This document shows, in pieces, positions 47,502 to 55,067 of a stretch of 64,000 nt of DNA. The stretch lies in contig NZ_LN679998.1 in the NCBI RefSeq assembly GCF_000953675.1, forward strand, positions 1,449,911-1,513,910. The letters run 5' to 3'. How positions within the stretch are numbered: position 1 is the first letter of the stretch; every line of letters begins with the position of its first letter. Both the position numbers and the translations under genes were made by a program. This DNA is from Paraclostridium sordellii. GTDB lineage: Bacteria > Bacillota > Clostridia > Peptostreptococcales > Peptostreptococcaceae. Below the pieces are notes generated by a model. It was given only the letters and a program-made list of their open reading frames with translations, was not told where the DNA came from and made no database searches.

Positions 47502-47897
47502 ATGAAAAAGTCAGTTTTAATAAATAGCGAAATATCATCAGTAATATCAAAAATGGGACACACAGACATGTTAACAATATGTGATAGTGGTCTTCCTATA
47601 CCAAGGGATGTAGATAGAATCGATTTAGCATTAAAACATGGTATACCAACATTTTTAGATACATTAGATACAGTACTTGAAGAATTAAAAGTTGAAGAAG
47701 TTGTAATAGCTTGTGAGATGGAAGAGGTTAGTAAAAATTTATATAAAGAGATAGAAAATAGATTTAAGGGTATAAAAATAACTAAAGTGCCTCACGAAGA
47801 TTTTAAAATAATGACTAAAGATTCTATGGCTACAGTTAGAACAGGTGAGTTTACACCATATGCAAATATAATATTAAAATCTGGAGTAGTATTTTAG
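47502..47897 (+). CDS. rbsD: D-ribose pyranase
   Basis: 131 residues. [23 protein letters not shown] at the N-terminus contains the catalytic His (MGHTD, about residue 17) and the substrate loop; the C-terminus [18 protein letters not shown] is typical. It converts ribose between pyranose and furanose forms for the kinase. Start at 47502 because AAGGAG lies 8 bases before it; an ATG at 47460 overlaps rbsK and has no site. Followed by a terminator. Confidence 0.94.
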   Translation: MKKSVLINSEISSVISKMGHTDMLTICDSGLPIPRDVDRIDLALKHGIPTFLDTLDTVLEELKVEEVVIACEMEEVSKNLYKEIENRFKGIKITKVPHEDFKIMTKDSMATVRTGEFTPYANIILKSGVVF

Positions 47898-47924
47898 CAA
47901 TTTATAAGCAATATGTAATAAGTT

Positions 47925-47955
47925 AAGGAGGAACGAATGGTTCCTTCTTTTTTAT
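47925..47955 (+). terminator. Rho-independent terminator
   Basis: AAGGAGGAAC/GTTCCTTCTT (one G-U) with a T run; ends the rbs operon. Confidence 0.9.
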
Positions 47956-48190
47956 TATAAGAAAATTATTATATTTAAAAAATATATGTATAACTTTTGT
48001 TTTAAAGTAATATGAATGTATTTAAAAAGTAAAAATTGAGAACAGGTTATAAAGACAAGTGTTCACGAAAACATCTGTTTTAGTGTATATATTGAATAAT
48101 ATAGTTTTTATAGATAATAAGTATTTAGAATGCTATCATTAAATAAGTAGGGAATTTTCAGAAAATTAACTTAAAGGGGGATTTAATATA

Positions 48191-48961
48191 ATGGATATAA
48201 GAAAACATAATGAACTTGCTTGGGACAATGAAGTTAAGATAGGTAATAAATGGACAATACCAGTAAGTTCTATGGATATTGAAATGGCTCGAAAAGGAGA
48301 GTATAAAATACTATTAACTCCAACGAAACCTGTTCCTAAAAATTGGATTGGGGATGTGTCAGGAAAAGATTTACTATGCCTTGCATCTGGAGGAGGTCAA
48401 CAAGGTCCGATATTTTCGGCACTTGGAGCTAATGTAATAGTTTTTGATAATAGTAAGGAGCAACTATCAAAAGATAAAATGGTAGCTAATAGAGATAACT
48501 TAAATATAAACATTGAACAAGGGGATATGAGAGATTTATCAAGGTTTAATAATGAAACCTTTGATTTTATATTTCATGCAGTTTCGAATTGCTTTATTGA
48601 TAATGTGGAAAAGGTATGGTCTGAATGTTATAGAGTTTTAAAACCAGGTGGTGTATTAATAGCAGGATTTGCAAATCCTATTTCGTATATTTTTGATTTA
48701 TACGAATGGGAAAAAAATAATAAATTGATTGTTAGAAATAGCATACCATACTCAGATATAGAGCAACTTACAAAGGAGCAGTTGGAAGAAAGGATACAAA
48801 CCAAAGATACGTTAGAATTTGGTCACTCTTTACAAAGTCAAATTGGAGGTCAAATTGATGCTGGTTTTGTAATTAGTGGTTTTTATGAAGATAAATTAGG
48901 AAATGGATTATTAGATAATCATATAGATACATTTATTGCAACTAAAGCAATAAAGTTATAG
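48191..48961 (+). CDS. Class I SAM-dependent methyltransferase
   Basis: 256 residues. Motif I is DLLCLASGGGQQGPIFSALGANVIVFD (about 60-86), then INIEQGDMRDLS and FDFIFHAVSNCFI (motifs II-III) and YRVLKPGGVLIAGF. The Methyltransf_11/25 fold is clear. Target unknown. GGGGG lies 9 bases before the ATG. The gene stands alone, flanked by an inverted TGTTCACGAAAA sequence on each side. Confidence 0.9.
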   Translation: MDIRKHNELAWDNEVKIGNKWTIPVSSMDIEMARKGEYKILLTPTKPVPKNWIGDVSGKDLLCLASGGGQQGPIFSALGANVIVFDNSKEQLSKDKMVANRDNLNINIEQGDMRDLSRFNNETFDFIFHAVSNCFIDNVEKVWSECYRVLKPGGVLIAGFANPISYIFDLYEWEKNNKLIVRNSIPYSDIEQLTKEQLEERIQTKDTLEFGHSLQSQIGGQIDAGFVISGFYEDKLGNGLLDNHIDTFIATKAIKL

Positions 48962-48970
48962 TTGATTTTA

Positions 48971-49003
48971 AAAGGATGTAGCAATTTTTATTACATCCTT
49001 TTT
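48971..49003 (+). terminator. Rho-independent terminator
   Basis: AAAGGATGTA/TACATCCTTT with a T run. Confidence 0.9.
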
Positions 49004-49134
49004 GTGTTCAATAAAACATATATTTTCGTGAACATATTTAATTGTATCAATTAAGTATGCAAGCATTTATAATAGAATTAAAACTGTATATAGATATAAT
49101 TATATCTAAATGCTTATACTAGGGAGAGAGTTAA

Positions 49135-49701
49135 ATGATTAAAAATTATAAAATATATTATGAAAATAAATTAATAAATAAATATGTAGATGATAAAAAC
49201 AAATTTAAAATTTTAGATAATATTGAGATTAAAGGTCAAATTAAAGTTTTTGACAGTTTGAGCAAAGATAATCTAATTTTTGAATCCGATGTTTTTAGAA
49301 ATACTGTGAATTCAGATTACATTAGTTATAAAGCAAATTGTCAAGATGTTTTAAGTAGATATATTAAAGGAATATTACTTGGAGATGTGTATTTTCCTAT
49401 GTTAGAGATGTCAGATTCAGAAAAAAATTTCGATGAAATATGCAACTCACTTTATGTAGAGATATATTTAGAAGCTGAAGATAAAGGTCGTATAGAATTT
49501 TGTTCTTCTGAGCTTTTAAAGAACTTATATAAAACAATTAAAATTTTAGATACTGATTGTATAAATGATTTCAATTGTTTTTTAGATATTTTAGAAAAAG
49601 AGTTAATTTTAGATTGCGAAAAAAAAGAATTTAAAAATTTGAAGGATAAGTTTATAAAAAAATTTAATTCTTGTTTAAAGAATTTAGGGGATATGAGTTA
49701 G
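49135..49701 (+). CDS. Protein of unknown function
   Basis: 188 residues, no signal peptide or membrane helix, rich in Asp/Lys/Asn with a C-terminal helical half (KELILDCEKKEFKNLKDKFIKKFN). GGGAGAGAG is 6 bases before the ATG. No family recognised. The next gene starts about 50 bases later, so they may share a transcript. Confidence 0.6.
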   Translation: MIKNYKIYYENKLINKYVDDKNKFKILDNIEIKGQIKVFDSLSKDNLIFESDVFRNTVNSDYISYKANCQDVLSRYIKGILLGDVYFPMLEMSDSEKNFDEICNSLYVEIYLEAEDKGRIEFCSSELLKNLYKTIKILDTDCINDFNCFLDILEKELILDCEKKEFKNLKDKFIKKFNSCLKNLGDMS

Positions 49702-49752
49702 TATGCTAAACTTATATAAGCATTATTAAAATTTATAAAAGGGGCGATTTTT

Positions 49753-50343
49753 ATTAAGAAAGTATTTATTGGGATGATTATATTAGTAGCTATATTATTA
49801 GGTAATGCTTTTATAGAAAAGGAACAGAAAAATAAAATATCTATTATTGAGAAAGAGGAAGATGTTATTAGGACTTATTTAAATGAGAAAACAGAGGATA
49901 TTGTTTCAAGTGATGATGGAAAGTGTTTTAGTGCTTTTGAGGTTTTGGGAGCGAGGAAGGATAAAGTTTATCTTTTGGTGTTAAAGTATAATGAAAGTGG
50001 TGGAGCTAGTTATACACCTGTGGTTTTGAAGGTTGATAATAATGCTGATAATTTTAGTGTTATTTCACATAAGATACCAAGGGATGGAGCTTATTTTAGT
50101 GATGATGTAAAGAAGCTTTTTCCGATGCGTTTAAGAAATAGGGCTTTTAGAATTGATAGAGAATCTGAGGTTAGACTTAAGAATTTAGAAAAACAAATAG
50201 AAAAAATGAGGAGAAATGCTTGTTCTCCTCATTTTTTTTATGGATATAAACAAAATAATATTTACGGTGTACAAAGTATTTTAATAAGTATTTTTAATGC
50301 ATTTAATCAATATCATCTTCGTCCATATCTAGTTCTCTTTTAA
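49753..50343 (+). CDS. Anchored protein with a rare ATT start and abnormal 3' end
   Basis: AGGGGCG is followed after 6 bases by ATT AAG AAA GTA, giving IKKVFIGMIILVAILLGNAF as a proper signal anchor; the first ATG (49774) lies inside the helix with no ribosome site. So translation probably starts at ATT, or an ATG start was mutated. The outer domain has VYLLVLKYNESGGASYTPVVLKV. At the other end the frame runs through a perfect terminator (50203-50235) and 36 codons beyond, ending inside the convergent gene. The original stop has likely been lost. Unknown function; possibly a decaying gene. Confidence 0.55.
   Translation: MKKVFIGMIILVAILLGNAFIEKEQKNKISIIEKEEDVIRTYLNEKTEDIVSSDDGKCFSAFEVLGARKDKVYLLVLKYNESGGASYTPVVLKVDNNADNFSVISHKIPRDGAYFSDDVKKLFPMRLRNRAFRIDRESEVRLKNLEKQIEKMRRNACSPHFFYGYKQNNIYGVQSILISIFNAFNQYHLRPYLVLF
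50203..50235. terminator. Terminator inside an annotated frame
   Basis: AAAATGAGGAGAA and TTCTCCTCATTTT pair perfectly over 13 bp with a 7-base loop and 8 T. It lies between convergent genes but inside the 3' part of the + strand frame. Confidence 0.9.
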
Positions 50344-50761
50344 TTTTATCTTGCTTTTTTTTACTAATATAGTGAAAAAGATAATTCATACCACCAAATA
50401 CTACTGTGAATGTTAAAAAGTAACTTAAAAGATATCCTATATTTTTTTCACCTGTTAACAAAGCAGCAAAAACAACAGATCCTAGCCCATAAAGTAAGGC
50501 GTTTTTAAAAATACTCTTATTTGAATCACTATCATCACCAAAAACATTATTACCTAGATTTAAATTACGAATAAGACTATAAAATCCAGCACCTATTAAA
50601 CATAACAACTCAGCCATGTATTGACTAGGTGGAGATTGCAAAAATATCTGTTGAACTACAACTGATAAAAGTAATGCGTAAATTAATAATTGAAATCCAT
50701 CACTTTGAAGTTTTCTTGTTTGAGATATAACTCTTTCATCTTTATTTTTAACATTTTTCAT
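50303..50761 (-). CDS. Membrane protein paired with an XRE regulator
   Basis: 152 residues, four predicted helices (about 27-43, 47-65, 85-103, 108-128), charged ends (C-terminal DMDEDDID). GGGAGG is 8 bases before the ATG at 50761. It follows the XRE gene by 2 bases, the same regulator-membrane protein pairing as 35114-35819, though the two membrane proteins are not clearly alike. Likely under that regulator's control. Function unknown. Confidence 0.65.
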   Translation of the reverse strand: MKNVKNKDERVISQTRKLQSDGFQLLIYALLLSVVVQQIFLQSPPSQYMAELLCLIGAGFYSLIRNLNLGNNVFGDDSDSNKSIFKNALLYGLGSVVFAALLTGEKNIGYLLSYFLTFTVVFGGMNYLFHYISKKKQDKIKRELDMDEDDID

Positions 50762-50763
50762 TA

Positions 50764-50958
50764 TTATTCCTCCCAAAATAAATCATCTAAGGTTTTCCCT
50801 AAAGCCTTACATATTGAAGTACAAAGATTTAGAGTAGGGTTATAGTTTCCGGATTCTATTAACCCTATAGTCTGCCTTGTTACTCCTACTGCTTTGGCTA
50901 AATCTTCTTGTTTCATATCACATTCAATACGAGCTATTTTCATTCTTTTATTTTTCAT
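50764..50958 (-). CDS. XRE-family transcriptional regulator (small)
   Basis: 64 residues: KIARIECDMKQEDLAKAVGVTRQTIGLIESGNYNPTLNLCTSICKALGKTLDDLFW, a lone XRE helix-turn-helix. AGGGAGG precedes the ATG at 50958; the frame could be extended upstream but without a site. First gene of a two-gene operon with the membrane protein. Closely related to the regulator at 35114. Confidence 0.9.
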   Translation of the reverse strand: MKNKRMKIARIECDMKQEDLAKAVGVTRQTIGLIESGNYNPTLNLCTSICKALGKTLDDLFWEE

Positions 50959-51124
50959 ATAAACCTCCCTATATTTAAAATAGTATGATAAACATAACAA
51001 AAAGTAAACTATATATTGCATTATGTATAATAAAATATTTATTTTAGGTATTTATATTGATGATACTATATAAAAATATATACATATATATTTTTATTTA
51101 AATATGATAAAAGGTGAAATATAT

Positions 51125-51154
51125 AAAAAAAGTGCCTAAATTAGACACTTTTTT
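51125..51154. terminator. Terminator hairpin
   Basis: AAAAAAGTG...CTAA with TTAG...CACTTTTTT (one mismatch) and A/T runs on both sides. On the minus strand it serves the DUF2752 gene at 51229. Confidence 0.8.
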
Positions 51155-51228
51155 ATTATTAAAGAACTGCAAATTTTAAAGATGATAAAAAGCATTTATA
51201 CAAATGTTTATTTATTAAAAATGAAATG

Positions 51229-51627
51229 CTAGAAAAAACTTAGCCATATAGGTTTAACATAATTCATAGGTGCTACATCTGGAAACATTAAAACCATACG
51301 AATAATGTATACTAGTAATACAAGTATTACTAAAAAAATCCATATATTTTTATTTTTAATGAGTTTTGCAAAAAAATTATTACTACTAAATAAAAACACT
51401 ATTGCAATAAAAATCGGAATTAGAAATAAAGGATGATAATAAAAAGCTTTTTTTATATCTCCATGCAGAAAGCTTTCTAAAGCTCTAGTCATACCACATC
51501 CAGGACATGGAATTCCGATTTTGTTTTTTAATAAACATCTTGTATCACTACCTAAAATACGAAAAATAGAAAATCCAAATGTTAATATTACTATTTTAAT
51601 AAATAAGTTTTTAATTTTAAGTTTCAT
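51229..51627 (-). CDS. DUF2752 membrane protein
   Basis: 132 residues, three or four helices. The segment GIPCPGCGMTRALESFLHGDIKKAFYYHPLF is the hallmark of DUF2752 (CPxCGxTR...GD...AF..NPL). Function unknown. It is followed downstream on another transcript by, and may be related in function to, the DUF4234 gene on the same strand at 51713, since DUF2752 and DUF4234 genes often lie together. Confidence 0.88.
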   Translation of the reverse strand: MKLKIKNLFIKIVILTFGFSIFRILGSDTRCLLKNKIGIPCPGCGMTRALESFLHGDIKKAFYYHPLFLIPIFIAIVFLFSSNNFFAKLIKNKNIWIFLVILVLLVYIIRMVLMFPDVAPMNYVKPIWLSFF

Positions 51628-51677
51628 ATTAAATTTCCTTAATTGTTTTTTATGTTAATTTTATTAATTACTATATA

Positions 51678-51709
51678 AAAAATACTCTATATTAAAATAG
51701 AGTATTTTT
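51678..51709 (-). terminator. Terminator after the DUF4234 gene
   Basis: AAAAATACTCTAT/ATAGAGTATTTTT perfect stem; it ends 4 bases before the stop of the minus-strand gene. Confidence 0.85.
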
Positions 51710-51712
51710 ATA

Positions 51713-52060
51713 TTAAGCAAATTTATTTAGATCAGATTGCATTATTATATAGTTAACTAAACCAAATCCAAATACAGAAAGTATTATATATAATATAGCA
51801 TTGTCTGATATTCTAATGTTTCTTTCTTCACCAGCAAAAACTAACATTTTTGCTATTTTATAGTTTAGATATATTCCATATAAGCCACATGTTACTATAG
51901 TAAGTACAAGTGAAAGACCAGGATTTAAATCTTCCTCTGGTACTAATGCAGAAGTATCTTCTAGTATTTTATAAAGCCAAACTATACTCCAAATTCCACA
52001 TGTTACAATAGATAATAATAGCTGTATTATTGGGTTTCTTTCTTCGATAATATTATTCAT
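51713..52060 (-). CDS. DUF4234 membrane protein
   Basis: 115 residues, three helices. RNPIIQLLLSIVTCGIWSIVWLYKILED followed by the related GLSLVLTIVTCGLYGIYLNYKIAK is the doubled LxxxTxGIYxxxW pattern of DUF4234. Function unknown; widespread in Firmicutes. Start chosen at the ATG behind GGGGAATATT. Own terminator follows. Confidence 0.88.
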   Translation of the reverse strand: MNNIIEERNPIIQLLLSIVTCGIWSIVWLYKILEDTSALVPEEDLNPGLSLVLTIVTCGLYGIYLNYKIAKMLVFAGEERNIRISDNAILYIILSVFGFGLVNYIIMQSDLNKFA

Positions 52061-52354
52061 ATTTTTAAATATTCCCCTCTTTTTTATTATAAAATTCCAT
52101 AGATAAATATACTATATTTACCAAAATAATTCAATGAAAATTTATAAAACTGTATTTACAGAGTTTATATGTAAAATAGAGTTTAAAATAAGTTTTCACT
52201 TTTATTATATTAAAAATTAAGTAAATTGATTACATAAAAAATTGTTAATCACTCAATAAGTAAGAAAAAGGAAATGTGACTAATATGTAATTTTATTTAG
52301 GGTTGGCTATTGTATAATGATAAATAGGAATATAATGTAAAGTTGGAGGAAATT

Positions 52355-53056
52355 ATGATAAACGTTCTTATGATAGAAGATGATAGCACAATAGCCTTTG
52401 GAGTAAAGTATGCCTTAGAGCAAGAAGGTTTTAATATTGATATATGCAAGGATTTAGAAAGTGGTAGACAAAACATTAATAACAAGGAATATAATATTAT
52501 CCTATTAGATGTAATGCTACCGGATGGAAATGGATACGAATTTTGCAAAGAAATTAGACAAACATTAGATACACCAATAATATTTTTAACAGCTTGTGAT
52601 GAAGAAGTAAATATAGTTACAGGATTAGATATCGGGGGAGATGACTATGTAACAAAACCATTTAGAGTAAGAGAGCTTATTTCTAGAATGAATGCAGTAC
52701 TTAGAAGAAAAGGTAATAATAATGAAAACAAAAAGGTAGTAAAATTTGGAGATTTAAGTATTAATACATTAGAAGCTAGGGTTTATAAAAAAGGAGAAGA
52801 AATTTTTCTAACTTCTGTTGAGTATAAATTATTATTAATTTTAATACAAAACAAGAATGTAGTTTTAAGTAGAACAAAAATTTTAGAAAAGTTATGGGAT
52901 GTTACTTACGATTTTGTAAATGATAATACACTTACAGTTTATATAAAAAGGCTTAGAGAAAAAATAGAAGATGACTCAACTAATCCAAAATACATACTTA
53001 CAGTAAGAGGGGTTGGTTATAAGTGGGATGGAAGTGAAAAAAATGTTTCTATCTAA
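52355..53056 (+). CDS. OmpR-family response regulator
   Basis: 233 residues from the ATG behind TTGGAGG. Receiver with EDD (8-10), Asp52 in IILLDVMLP, Lys in VTKPFR, then a winged helix ending TVRGVGYKWDG. It overlaps the kinase gene by 14 bases and starts the second transporter operon, which it likely controls. The design response regulator / kinase / MacB-type ATPase / FtsX permease is typical of antimicrobial peptide sensing and removal in Firmicutes. Confidence 0.93.
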   Translation: MINVLMIEDDSTIAFGVKYALEQEGFNIDICKDLESGRQNINNKEYNIILLDVMLPDGNGYEFCKEIRQTLDTPIIFLTACDEEVNIVTGLDIGGDDYVTKPFRVRELISRMNAVLRRKGNNNENKKVVKFGDLSINTLEARVYKKGEEIFLTSVEYKLLLILIQNKNVVLSRTKILEKLWDVTYDFVNDNTLTVYIKRLREKIEDDSTNPKYILTVRGVGYKWDGSEKNVSI

Positions 53057-54284
53057 CATTGAGATAAAAAGCTTTATAAGAAACTATATAGTCTTATTTA
53101 TAATTACAATAATGGTATCAATAGGAATTAGCTTTATAAGTGTAAATATAATAAAGAACAAGATAGTAGAAAATAATCAAGCTATAGTAGGGGCCATAGT
53201 TTCTAAAAATCCAAATTTAGAAACTAATATAGTAGATATAATAACTCAAGGAAAATCAAAAGATAATTTAAGTTTAGGGAAAAAAGTATTAAGCAAGTAC
53301 AACTATGATAAAAATATAAGTTTTAATAATGAACCAATTATAAAAGACAGTATAAAAGAATTATTTAGCATAAATGCATTATTTATAGTTATCATATTTA
53401 TATTTATTTTTATCTTGGTTATGTATTGTTTTAAAAAGATATATAGTGATATAAAGGATATGACAAATTATGTATACAACAGTTCAGAAGGTAGATATTT
53501 TGAAATGAAGAATAAAAACCAAGAAGGGCAAATAGGTCTTCTTAAAACTGAGCTTTTAAAAATGACCAATATACTTAAAGAAAAAGTAGAGTTATTAAAC
53601 AATGAAAAAATATTTTTAAATAATACTATATCTGATATTTCACATCAATTAAAAACTCCTATGACTTCATTAATAATACTTAACGACTTAATGTATGGTG
53701 ATATACCAAAAGAAACTAAAATAGAATTTTTAGATAAAATAAAGTCTCAGTTAAATAGGATGGAGTGGCTTATAAAAAGTATGTTAAAGCTTTCTAAGGT
53801 AGAAGCAAAAGTTATTGATTTTAAACATGAAAAAGTAAATATTAAAGAATTGGTAAAAAGAGCAATCCAACCAAGTTTAATTCCAATTGAACTTAAAAAT
53901 ATACAACTTAGTATAATTGGTGAGGACAATATTAATTATGAAGGGGATATAGATTGGTCTTGTGAAGCTTTAGTTAATATAATTAAAAATTGTGTTGAAC
54001 ATACTCCAAAAGATGGGAATTTAAAAATTAATTATGAAGAAAATCCACTGTACTGTGAAATAACTATAAAAGACAGTGGAGAAGGAATAGACAAAAAAGA
54101 TTTACCTCATATATTTAAAAGATTTTATAAAGGTAAAAGTAGCTCAAAAGAAGATAGCGTTGGAATTGGGCTAGCTATGGCAAAGTCTATAATAGAAAGT
54201 CAAAATGGAGATATATACGTTAAAAGTGAAAAAGGAAAAGGAGCAGAATTTCATATTATATTCCATAAAACCTATAGTGACTAA
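53043..54284 (+). CDS. Sensor histidine kinase
   Basis: 413 residues starting at the ATG behind GGAAGTG; the longer frame from 53013 is not supported. Membrane helices at about 13-37 and 112-132 enclose an extracytoplasmic domain of about 75 residues. A HAMP-like linker, HisKA with SDISHQLKTPMTSL (His201), and HATPase_c with NIIKNCVEHTPKDG and GIGLAMAKSI follow. It pairs with the regulator at 52355. Confidence 0.92.
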   Translation: MFLSNIEIKSFIRNYIVLFIITIMVSIGISFISVNIIKNKIVENNQAIVGAIVSKNPNLETNIVDIITQGKSKDNLSLGKKVLSKYNYDKNISFNNEPIIKDSIKELFSINALFIVIIFIFIFILVMYCFKKIYSDIKDMTNYVYNSSEGRYFEMKNKNQEGQIGLLKTELLKMTNILKEKVELLNNEKIFLNNTISDISHQLKTPMTSLIILNDLMYGDIPKETKIEFLDKIKSQLNRMEWLIKSMLKLSKVEAKVIDFKHEKVNIKELVKRAIQPSLIPIELKNIQLSIIGEDNINYEGDIDWSCEALVNIIKNCVEHTPKDGNLKINYEENPLYCEITIKDSGEGIDKKDLPHIFKRFYKGKSSSKEDSVGIGLAMAKSIIESQNGDIYVKSEKGKGAEFHIIFHKTYSD

Positions 54285-54389
54285 TTTGTAATATTTAATT
54301 CACTTTAGAGTAATAACCAGTCTATAAAATATAAAGTATAAGAGAAAGTGAAGTTAAACTTTTATAAAGAGGAATATATGGAGGGTAGT

Positions 54390-55067
54390 ATGGAAATTTT
54401 AAGAGTTGAAAATTTAACTAAAAGTTATGGTAAAGGTGAGACAAAGGTAGACGCTTTAAAAAATATAAACTTATCAATAAACAAAGGTGAGTTTGTTGCA
54501 ATAGTAGGACCAAGTGGTAGTGGTAAAAGTACTTTACTACATTTGATAGGTGGAGTTGATAGGCCAACTAGTGGAAAGGTATTTATAAATGATGTTGATA
54601 TATACAGTTTAAAAGAAAAGGATTTATCTATATTTAGAAGAAGAAATGTAGGACTTATATATCAGTTTTACAATTTAATACCTGTACTTAGTGCAAAGGA
54701 AAATATATTATTACCAGCAGAGCTTGATAATAGAAAAATAGATAAAAAATATTTAGATGATTTGTTAAAAACTCTAGGATTAAAAGAAAGAGAAAATCAT
54801 CTTCCAAATGAGTTAAGTGGAGGACAACAACAAAGAATTTCTATAGGCAGAGCACTTATAAATAGACCATCTATAGTTCTTGCAGATGAACCAACAGGAA
54901 ACTTAGATAGTAAGAACTCAAAGGAAGTATTAGAGCTATTAAAGTTATCCGTAAAGAGATACAATCAAACTTTAATAATGATAACTCATGATACTAATAT
55001 TGCTCTTCAAGCTGATAGAGTTATAACTATTGAAGATGGAACTATTAAAGATGACGAGGTGATATAA
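54390..55067 (+). CDS. ABC transporter ATPase, MacB/LolD type
   Basis: 225 residues from the ATG behind GGAGGGTAG. Walker A GPSGSGKST at 40-48, signature LSGGQQQR at 142-149, Walker B IVLADE at 162-167, His200. YQFYNLIPVLSAKENILLP matches the other ATPase at 4234. The stop directly abuts the permease ATG. Part of the operon starting with the two-component genes (105-base gap). Confidence 0.94.
   Translation: MEILRVENLTKSYGKGETKVDALKNINLSINKGEFVAIVGPSGSGKSTLLHLIGGVDRPTSGKVFINDVDIYSLKEKDLSIFRRRNVGLIYQFYNLIPVLSAKENILLPAELDNRKIDKKYLDDLLKTLGLKERENHLPNELSGGQQQRISIGRALINRPSIVLADEPTGNLDSKNSKEVLELLKLSVKRYNQTLIMITHDTNIALQADRVITIEDGTIKDDEVI

Noticed and set aside
48060-48074. cre or LexA site before the methyltransferase
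   Set aside because: TGTTTTCGTGAACA on the reverse strand matches the cre consensus at too few fixed positions and has no LexA GAAC-N4-GTTC arrangement.
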